Below are positions 1 through 4,538 of a stretch of 5,483 nucleotides of DNA, piece after piece. This DNA is from JACQSU01 sp964359785 (lineage in GTDB: Archaea; Nanobdellota; Nanobdellia; Woesearchaeales; JAGWAF01), in assembly GCA_964359785.1 (NCBI GenBank), contig CAYHWL010000098.1, positions 1 to 5,483 on the forward strand, in the 5' to 3' direction. Numbering within the stretch: position 1 is the stretch's first letter; the number at the start of each line of letters is the position of its first letter. Under the pieces are notes generated by a model. It was not told the origin of the DNA, made no database searches, and was given only the letters and a program-made list of their open reading frames with translations. The position numbers and the translations under genes are program-made.

Positions 1-160
1 TAAGATGAATGGACAATATAAATCTGTCTAAAAAGTTATGTCACTTACTATATATGCTTTCTCGCTTAGGTATCTTAGTATTGTTCTGGAAAGATCCAGC
101 AGCGGCTTGCATCTATAGTCATACATTTTGACGAAGAATCATCCCCTATTATTAAATCCC

Positions 161-775
161 TCACAAGACCGTCTCGCGCTTGCTCTCCATTATAGAATTG
201 ACAATCCGCTCCATATCCAGTTTGCTCTCTTCGTGCAGGACCATGTCTTCCCATGATTTGGTGGCTGGATGTTTTGGCCCAAGCAGATTGCATATCTCCG
301 GTCCCTTGCTGGTCTCATAGGTGTCTATGGCTCGCGCCACTTTGATTATCTCCTGTTTGTTGAATGATAAAAGCGGCCGTAGTATTTTCATCGAAGTCAC
401 TTTGGTGATGTTTGCCATATTCGAGAGCGTTTGGCTTCCTACTTGCCCAAGGCTGTCGCCCGTGATGATCCCTTGCGCCCCTTCCAAAACGGCCGCTCTT
501 TCGGCCACTCGGAGCATGAGTCTTTTTTGGATGATGAAGAAGTATCTATCTTTGGTCTCGCGGGCGACCTCGGCCAGCACCTGTCCGTATGTGAAAGTGT
601 AGAATTTGGACGCCCCTATTTTGCGGGACAACAGGACTGATTTTATTTCAGCCGCATCATCCGTCAGCGGCTCCTGTGACAGGTGGACGCATATCAGTTC
701 ATACCCGAGGCGTTTCATCATGTATCCCGCCACGGGGCTGTCTATCCCGCCGCTCATCAACAGTACCGCTTTCAT
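161..775 (-). CDS. ThiI-like PP-loop sulfurtransferase domain protein, THUMP-less
   Basis: This 204-residue protein matches the C-terminal PP-loop ATPase domain of ThiI, which adenylates tRNA uridine-8 for 4-thiouridine formation and in some lineages takes part in thiazole synthesis. Visible motifs in order: the PP-loop SGGIDSPVAGYMM (8-20), the ThiI signature TGDSLGQVGSQTLSNM (105-120), and the block RPLLSFNKQEII (133-144). After these comes PEICNLLGPKHPATK (159-173), whose C162 aligns with the catalytic cysteine (E. coli ThiI C344) of the PEYCGV segment. The nucleotide-binding and catalytic residues are therefore kept. The N-terminal ferredoxin-like and THUMP domains and the C-terminal rhodanese domain are absent, so it is about half the length of a typical ThiI. 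The citrate synthase-like stop codon lies 31 bases upstream, which points to co-transcription and rules out a missing N-terminus just upstream. Only a weak AGGT precedes the ATG. The family call is firm. Whether it modifies tRNA, with a partner supplying RNA binding, or handles another substrate cannot be told from sequence. Confidence 0.9.
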   Translation of the reverse strand: MKAVLLMSGGIDSPVAGYMMKRLGYELICVHLSQEPLTDDAAEIKSVLLSRKIGASKFYTFTYGQVLAEVARETKDRYFFIIQKRLMLRVAERAAVLEGAQGIITGDSLGQVGSQTLSNMANITKVTSMKILRPLLSFNKQEIIKVARAIDTYETSKGPEICNLLGPKHPATKSWEDMVLHEESKLDMERIVNSIMESKRETVL

Positions 776-806
776 GACCTGTGGTCTGGCCCAGCCCTCT
801 AAAAAG

Positions 807-1877
807 CTATCTCCTTTTCTGGATCGGCACCCATTCTTGTGTCATCATGCCGCTGTATTCCTGTTTTGGCATCTCGATTCCTTTTCCGCTGGACTCTTCG
901 ATTGCGTGGGCGCACCATCCCGGCACTGCGGCTATCACTAGGAGTGGCGCTGACATCTCGATTGGGATTCCGATCGCGTCATGGATAAGGCCAAGGTAGT
1001 ATGTCACGTTTGGCCGTAATCCAGTGTCTTGTTCCATGATCTTCTCTATCGTGCAGGCCGTCTCGAAATCGGCTTTTTTCACGTGTTTATATGCGATCTC
1101 CTTTAGGAGCTCTGTTCTCGGGTCTTGTCTGCCTCTGCAGATGCCAAATCCGGGGATCCTCTCTTTGTTTTTTAGTCTGGTCTTTATTTCTAGGTTAGCG
1201 TGTCTCGCATCTCCGACCTCGTGTATCATCTTTCGGACAGATGCGATCGCGCCAAATTCCCGGTCTCCTTTGCTTGCGCAGATGGCCGCGCATACCGCGC
1301 TGTGCAGATCTGTCCCCGCCGCGATGGCGTGTCGTAGCGCGAGTGTGCTTTGGTTCATCCCGTTGTCGCAAGTGACCGCTATCACAGAGTCTAGCAGTCG
1401 TATCTTCTCCTCATCAGATTCCACACCTATCATATGCAGGATGTTTCCAGAGGAATTCCCGCTTGCCTTGGGGTCGGTCATCTCCTTGTTTGAGTTTATC
1501 CGATAGAGTGTAGAGGCGATTGTTGGTATCTGTTCTATCAATCGCACACTTTTGCGCTGGTTGGCACAGATGCTGTTATCGACAGAGTCGGGGTCGTAAT
1601 GCCCCAAGAGGGAGATTGCGCTTCTAAGCGCGTCGATCAAGTGGGTGTGTTTAGGTATTGAGTTGAGATGGTCCATCATCCTTTTTGATATCTCGCGGTT
1701 ATCCACGAGTTGTTTGACAAACCGTTTCTGTTCGTACATCCGTGGCAGCGTCCCAAACCAAAGAAGGTATGCCATCTCCTCGAATGTCGCGTGTCGTGCG
1801 ATGTCACAGACATCGACTCCCCTTATTCGCATGGTGTCGTCAGTGGTATAGGTGATTGAGCTTGCCATGCCTGTCAT
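807..1877 (-). CDS. Citrate synthase-fold protein with substituted active site (probable pseudoenzyme)
   Basis: This 356-residue protein has the length and block order of bacterial/archaeal citrate synthase, which joins oxaloacetate and acetyl-CoA. Fold signatures: MRIRGVDVCDIARHATFEEMAYLLWFG reads as RYRGYDIEDLA..FEEVAYLL (16-42); IPKHTHLIDALRSAISLLG (74-92); the RLIEQIPTIAS helix (112-122); GMNQST (173-178); GFG...DPR (243-254); PNV.YYLGLI..AIGIP (289-305); GWCAH..E (320-327); and EYSG (340-343). By alignment to family motifs recalled from memory, every catalytic position is changed. The His of DHEMNAST is N172, the His of GFGHRVY is I246, and the Asp of PNVDFYSG is T292. LHGGAN has become REFGAI (206-211), and the Arg three residues before GW is A317. 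The reading frame is intact, so this is divergence and not decay; normal citrate synthase activity is unlikely. Start: ATG at 1877 has AGAGGT 10 bases upstream, but a TATA-like element fits a leaderless start at the in-frame ATG at 1868 (353 residues). Confidence 0.9.
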   Translation of the reverse strand: MTGMASSITYTTDDTMRIRGVDVCDIARHATFEEMAYLLWFGTLPRMYEQKRFVKQLVDNREISKRMMDHLNSIPKHTHLIDALRSAISLLGHYDPDSVDNSICANQRKSVRLIEQIPTIASTLYRINSNKEMTDPKASGNSSGNILHMIGVESDEEKIRLLDSVIAVTCDNGMNQSTLALRHAIAAGTDLHSAVCAAICASKGDREFGAIASVRKMIHEVGDARHANLEIKTRLKNKERIPGFGICRGRQDPRTELLKEIAYKHVKKADFETACTIEKIMEQDTGLRPNVTYYLGLIHDAIGIPIEMSAPLLVIAAVPGWCAHAIEESSGKGIEMPKQEYSGMMTQEWVPIQKRR

Positions 1878-1891
1878 ACGTCGTAATACCT

Positions 1892-1899
1892 CTATTTAG
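1892..1899 (-). promoter_or_regulatory. TATA-box-like element before the citrate synthase-like gene
   Basis: Read on the minus strand this is CTAAATAG. Its centre is about 27 bases before the ATG at 1868 and about 18 before the ATG at 1877. An archaeal TATA box places the transcription start about 25 bases downstream, so the transcript would begin between the two ATGs and favour 1868. The match to the TTTATATA consensus is only partial. A further weak inverted repeat, GTGTA-N5-TACAC, lies just upstream at 1907-1921 and could be an operator. Confidence 0.4.
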
Positions 1900-2039
1900 G
1901 CTATCCGTGTAGAAAGTACACACGTATCATTATGGTGCGGAAGGATTGCGGGATGAGACACCAGCCGTTCAATGGAAGAATGATTCCTCCTGTTATTCGG
2001 TATTGAGGGTCATCTGCCTTACAATAGAATCACACTTTA

Positions 2040-3092
2040 TTATGTCCCAGATCTGATTATCCACAAACTTGAGCCATCCGAGCCATCAGGTTCACCAGGC
2101 GTGGATTCGAAGACAACATATTTATTGTCATAAGACCATGAAGGGGCGCCGTCGTATCCTGCTTGGTTCGTAATCCTCTTTTTCTGTCTTCCATCAATTG
2201 TCTGGGCGTAGACATTCGCCATTCCTTCGTCCCTTTCACTTGAGCTGTAAATCACCCATTGTCCATCTGGAGAAAATGATGCATCAGTCTTATCTCCTAT
2301 GCTGGAGGTCAATCTAGATTCAGTCTCTGAGGACAGGTTATATACCCAGATATCCCATTGTCCTTCTGTTGATTTTTGATATATGATCAGATCTCCTCTC
2401 GGAGACCAATTCGGCTGTCTGTTGTCCTCATTCTTGTCAGTGATTTCAGTGTAGGCGCCGTCCTTGATGTTGTATATCATGATTATCCCATTATCCTCAA
2501 CGTCAATCTTGTGCGACTCAAAGACGATTTGCTCCTTATCTGGCGAAAAGCTAGGTTCATAGGCTACATGATTCTTCCTGGATGTCAATTGGATGATCAT
2601 TTTTGATTTGGCATTTATCATATATATCTCGTCATGAGGGGATTTTGTGGAGGAGAAGACGATTTCGTCGCCAATCCATGAGGAGCCTGGAAGATTCACA
2701 TTAGAATTCCCGTCGCTAAGCAGATCATCTACTGCGTCAGTTTCCAGATCTAGTATTTTGAGGTCGGCCTCTCCTTCATTGTATCCAGACTTGAACTGGG
2801 TGAAAACAATCTTCTTGCTATCCTGCGAAAAAGCTCCGTTTTGCGCGCTGAATATATCTGTGATCCGCATGGCGCCGTCAGGCCGTATCTCGTATGATTT
2901 TATGGATTCTTTTTTAGTATCTGCGAGGGGGGCAGTCGGCTCACGCTTGGTTTGAGCGTTTGTGTTATTGATCTTGACTATCCTATCATCCAGATCCTTT
3001 TTTTCCAAAGCTCGCTCATTGTCATAACTGCATCCTGATAAAAATAGCAATGCGCAGACTGATAGGATCAATACAGGTTTCTTTATTCTCAT
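2040..3092 (-). CDS. TolB-like six-bladed beta-propeller lipoprotein
   Basis: This 350-residue protein is probably exported and membrane-anchored. It begins with a basic MRIKK, a hydrophobic stretch to residue 18 and a lipobox LFLSGC, giving lipidation at C21. A charged, low-complexity linker (about 22-75) follows. Then come six WD40-like PD40 repeats of the form xFSPDGxxIVF, at 87-98, 136-146, 180-191, 227-238, 271-282 and 317-328. SFSPDKEQIVF, NWSPRGDLIIY and SFSPDGQWVIY are the clearest. Six repeats match the TolB propeller, which in Gram-negative bacteria binds Pal and colicins. Here there are no Tol/Pal neighbours and no N-terminal TolB domain is evident, so TolB function should not be assumed. 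A protein- or glycan-binding role at the cell surface is an inference. The gene has its own TATA box and no neighbour within 160 bases, so it is probably monocistronic. Confidence 0.88.
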   Translation of the reverse strand: MRIKKPVLILSVCALLFLSGCSYDNERALEKKDLDDRIVKINNTNAQTKREPTAPLADTKKESIKSYEIRPDGAMRITDIFSAQNGAFSQDSKKIVFTQFKSGYNEGEADLKILDLETDAVDDLLSDGNSNVNLPGSSWIGDEIVFSSTKSPHDEIYMINAKSKMIIQLTSRKNHVAYEPSFSPDKEQIVFESHKIDVEDNGIIMIYNIKDGAYTEITDKNEDNRQPNWSPRGDLIIYQKSTEGQWDIWVYNLSSETESRLTSSIGDKTDASFSPDGQWVIYSSSERDEGMANVYAQTIDGRQKKRITNQAGYDGAPSWSYDNKYVVFESTPGEPDGSDGSSLWIIRSGT

Positions 3093-3121
3093 TTTAGTCT
3101 CGTGGCTTCAAGCGATGTCTC

Positions 3122-3132
3122 TATATATAAAT
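3122..3132 (-). promoter_or_regulatory. Archaeal TATA box of the propeller lipoprotein gene
   Basis: The minus strand reads ATTTATATATA, a near-perfect archaeal TATA box (consensus TTTATATA). Its core is centred about 35 bases before the lipoprotein ATG at 3092. A start site 25-26 bases downstream gives a leader of only about 9 bases. No Shine-Dalgarno sequence is seen before the ATG, which agrees with a very short or leaderless transcript. Confidence 0.65.
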
Positions 3133-3388
3133 CATCCCGGGCAGTATTTCAAGGACAGGACACTGACTGGACAAGGCGAGCATCTCATCACTCTCTCTAG
3201 CGTAGACGAACATTATCCAGAGACTCCGCCGGCGTGGCTATCCATATCCCTTCAAACTGCATCAGGATTGGACAATAGAATACCATCCGGACCAGCGTGA
3301 CGGGGATTATTTAGAGGTGAAACGGATAGATCACAACCATTGTTACTACGATCAGCACTAAAGGGGAGCATCAAAATGGTAGTGGGCC
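3133..3388. other. Intergenic region without a convincing gene
   Basis: Both strands were read between the propeller-lipoprotein promoter and the antitoxin-like gene. There is a plus-strand ATG frame of 61 codons (3115-3300) and a plus-strand open frame of 51 codons with no ATG (3206-3361). Neither has a ribosome binding site or a TATA box at a useful distance, and no family is recognised. No tRNA cloverleaf, repeat array or mobile-element end is visible. The second frame has a protein-like composition (aromatic and charged residues) and could be a gene remnant, but it may be chance. Confidence 0.4.
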
Positions 3389-3409
3389 AAGGGGGACCTT
3401 ATCCCCCTT
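3389..3409 (-). terminator. Strong hairpin just after the antitoxin-like stop codon
   Basis: A perfect 8-base inverted repeat, AAGGGGGA at 3389-3396 and TCCCCCTT at 3402-3409, encloses a 5-base loop. It begins two bases beyond the TAG stop of the antitoxin-like gene (3412-3414). On the minus strand only a short TTTT follows, some 15 bases later, so it lacks the T-tract of a classic intrinsic terminator. It may end transcription or protect the 3' end of the mRNA. Confidence 0.5.
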
Positions 3410-3411
3410 CA

Positions 3412-3741
3412 CTATCCGACTAGTATCTGTAATCTAGTCTTGTCGATAGGTTCAATTATTATGTCTTGGCCTTTCTTGAGTGATAGGAAGCTGGCGAGTT
3501 GTTTTGGGATCCGGACATCTAGAGCGTTTCCTACTTTGGAGACTTTGCTGCGAGCGCGCAGTCCCCATAGGCCTCTGCGTTTGACTTCTTCTTCTATCTT
3601 GTTTGAAGCCGCAGATTCAAAGAGGGTCTCTTGGCACTTACTGCAGACCAGCGCATCGAATATGCCTATCTTTTCCCCTAAGAAGTTGTAGGGTACTTTC
3701 TGGTGTTGGTATGTTCCAATCCCGCATGCTGTGCATTTCAT
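3412..3741 (-). CDS. YgiT/MqsA-type zinc ribbon plus AbrB/MazE-domain antitoxin-like protein
   Basis: This 109-residue protein has two recognisable parts. Residues 1-45 form a YgiT/MqsA-type zinc ribbon. The pairs C3-TA-C6 and C33-SK-C36 would bind one zinc, with the motif VPYNFLGEKIGIFDALVCSKC between the pairs. Residues 64-108 form a SpoVT/AbrB (MazE-like) swapped-hairpin DNA-binding domain: SKVSKVGNALDVRIPKQL, then a strand-turn-strand ending DKTRLQILV. Canonical MqsA has a helix-turn-helix in the C-terminal position. Here an AbrB domain takes that role, so this is probably a repressor/antitoxin that autoregulates its operon. The start is well supported: GAGGAGG ends seven bases before the ATG and overlaps the stop of the small upstream ORF, indicating translational coupling. 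A hairpin follows the stop codon. The domain call is firm; antitoxin function is inferred from family and context. Confidence 0.88.
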   Translation of the reverse strand: MKCTACGIGTYQHQKVPYNFLGEKIGIFDALVCSKCQETLFESAASNKIEEEVKRRGLWGLRARSKVSKVGNALDVRIPKQLASFLSLKKGQDIIIEPIDKTRLQILVG

Positions 3742-3748
3742 TTTATGT

Positions 3749-3755
3749 CCTCCTC
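3749..3755 (-). promoter_or_regulatory. Strong Shine-Dalgarno site overlapping the upstream stop codon
   Basis: The minus strand reads GAGGAGG, which ends seven bases before the ATG at 3741 and overlaps the TGA (3754-3756) of the 48-codon ORF. It is the strongest ribosome binding site in the window. It fixes the antitoxin-like start and shows that this gene is an internal cistron. The promoter-proximal genes in the window lack such a site. Confidence 0.75.
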
Positions 3756-3900
3756 ATTTTTCTTTCCAGCCACGTGGCCTGTCTAAGTGTACTGTGATGA
3801 CTTTGAACTTGCTATTTTCCATCCTCTCGTAGATGACCGTGTAGTCTCTATATGCTGTAATAAATTTAAGACTTGTGATTTGGCAATCTCGTGCTTTCAT
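3754..3900 (-). CDS. Small toxin-like ORF, possibly an N-terminally truncated remnant
   Basis: This ORF encodes 48 residues, beginning MKARDCQITSLKFITAYRDY and ending LDRPRGWKEK. Its core, YRDYTVIYERMENSKFKVITVHL (17-39), reads as two adjacent beta strands. It resembles the C-terminal strands of small toxins of the DUF4258/RelE type, which commonly precede YgiT-type antitoxins. The reason to call it a gene is its position: its TGA overlaps the Shine-Dalgarno of the antitoxin-like gene, with only 12 bases between them. It is much shorter than usual toxins (about 70-100 residues). An in-frame TAA lies two codons before the ATG, and no other frame upstream supplies the missing N-terminal HAxxRM-type segment. 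It may be a decayed toxin, a genuinely tiny protein, or a gene interrupted by a sequencing error. No strong ribosome binding site precedes it. The family assignment is tentative. Confidence 0.5.
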   Translation of the reverse strand: MKARDCQITSLKFITAYRDYTVIYERMENSKFKVITVHLDRPRGWKEK

Positions 3901-3960
3901 AGGGGATTATGCGGCCTCATTGTTCATGTGACTGTCGCTAGGTTTCCGTTGTTCAGTGGG

Positions 3961-3978
3961 TGCATCCACTAGGATGCA
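3961..3978. promoter_or_regulatory. Operator-like inverted repeat between divergent genes
   Basis: A perfect 7-base inverted repeat, TGCATCC at 3961-3967 and GGATGCA at 3972-3978, is separated by ACTA. The half-site also recurs directly as GGGTGCATC (3958) and GGATGCATC (3972), 14 bases apart. It ends 10 bases before the TATA box of the DUF5680 gene. It also lies about where a minus-strand transcript for the toxin-antitoxin-like pair would start if the same A/T-rich element worked in both directions. That placement suits a binding site for the AbrB-domain protein, but this is inference. Confidence 0.5.
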
Positions 3979-3987
3979 TCGCTTACC

Positions 3988-3996
3988 TTTATTAAT
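3988..3996 (+). promoter_or_regulatory. TATA box of the DUF5680 gene
   Basis: TTTATTAAT is centred 25 bases before the ATG at 4017, so the transcript would start at or next to the start codon (leaderless). No Shine-Dalgarno sequence is present. Read on the minus strand, ATTAATAAA could also serve the divergent toxin-antitoxin-like pair. Confidence 0.65.
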
Positions 3997-4016
3997 ACTG
4001 CAAGATTGTCCTCTTT

Positions 4017-4499
4017 ATGGACAAGAAGACTCTGCTCGATTTCATCGCGAATGCCCACCGGCACACTTACGCCGCTCCTAAAGAAGTCAAGAAACTCTAC
4101 CGCTGTGATATTCCTATCCTTCCAGGCCACAAGGATTATAGGTATCAGGAGGGTGATCTGGTCTATCATGATTCTTATGCTGGCAGTATTTGGGCGCCAG
4201 GCCGGGAAGTGATCTTTTTGAGCGATCAGCCGATTTGGGCGATGTCGTACCAAGGCAGGCCGATCGGAGATCAGGACAACGATTTTTTCCAGATCGAGGC
4301 TTTCCCTTTCCTAAGAAAGGCCTTGATGGGATTCAAGGATGAATTGCCGTTCCGCGGGCCAAAGGAATTCTCACAGGGCGATTTCAGATATTCCTTCGAG
4401 ATGGACGGAGGTTATGACTACTTCAAAGGAGAGGAGCAGATCCTCTATCGGGGCACTCGCATCTTTTTGCAGCATGTGATGGGCAGTTTGATAAGATAA
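4017..4499 (+). CDS. DUF5680 domain-containing protein of unknown function
   Basis: This 160-residue protein appears soluble, with no signal peptide or membrane segment. It resembles the DUF5680 family found in archaea and bacteria. Recognisable parts are an N-terminal FIANAHRHTYAA (9-20), then YRYQEGDLVYHDSYAGSIWAPGREVIF (41-67) and the compact motif QPIWAMSYQGR (71-81), corresponding to the family's PVWxMNYxG segment. The C-terminal part (115-158) contains GDFRYSFEMDGGYDYFKGEEQI and a final helix. The protein is rich in Tyr, Trp, Phe and acidic residues, and no known catalytic motif is seen. The family has no established biochemical role, so none is given here. The ATG at 4017 is chosen because a TATA box sits 25 bases upstream. 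The gene diverges from the toxin-antitoxin-like pair, and the next gene has its own promoter. The family call rests on the motif pattern and is fairly but not fully certain. Confidence 0.8.
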   Translation: MDKKTLLDFIANAHRHTYAAPKEVKKLYRCDIPILPGHKDYRYQEGDLVYHDSYAGSIWAPGREVIFLSDQPIWAMSYQGRPIGDQDNDFFQIEAFPFLRKALMGFKDELPFRGPKEFSQGDFRYSFEMDGGYDYFKGEEQILYRGTRIFLQHVMGSLIR

Positions 4500-4509
4500 G
4501 CAAGCAACA

Positions 4510-4517
4510 TTTATAAC
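4510..4517 (+). promoter_or_regulatory. TATA box of the Ig-domain lipoprotein gene
   Basis: TTTATAAC begins 11 bases after the DUF5680 stop codon and is centred about 26 bases before the ATG at 4539. No Shine-Dalgarno sequence separates it from the ATG, which fits a leaderless transcript made independently of the upstream gene. Confidence 0.65.
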
Positions 4518-4538
4518 TTCAGACGTGTCTGATATTCG

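Noticed and set aside
38..118. 26-codon plus-strand ORF preceded by AATATAAAT
   Set aside because: The A/T-rich element is too close to the ATG (about 19 bases), the peptide is not recognisable, and the region is A/T-rich enough for chance.
75..293. 72-codon minus-strand open frame
   Set aside because: Most of it overlaps the 3' end of the ThiI-like gene in another frame; no promoter, ribosome binding site or family resemblance.
1024..1506. 160-codon plus-strand open frame
   Set aside because: Antisense shadow of the citrate synthase-like gene; its composition follows from the complement of real codons.
807..1877. Calling the gene a functional citrate synthase (gltA)
   Set aside because: The fold matches, but the three catalytic positions and several substrate-binding positions are substituted, so the standard name would mislead.
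3115..3300. 61-codon plus-strand ATG ORF
   Set aside because: It overlaps the TATA box of the divergent lipoprotein gene, has no ribosome binding site or upstream TATA box, and resembles no known family.
3969..4253. 94-codon minus-strand open frame
   Set aside because: Antisense to the well-supported DUF5680 gene and runs across its promoter.
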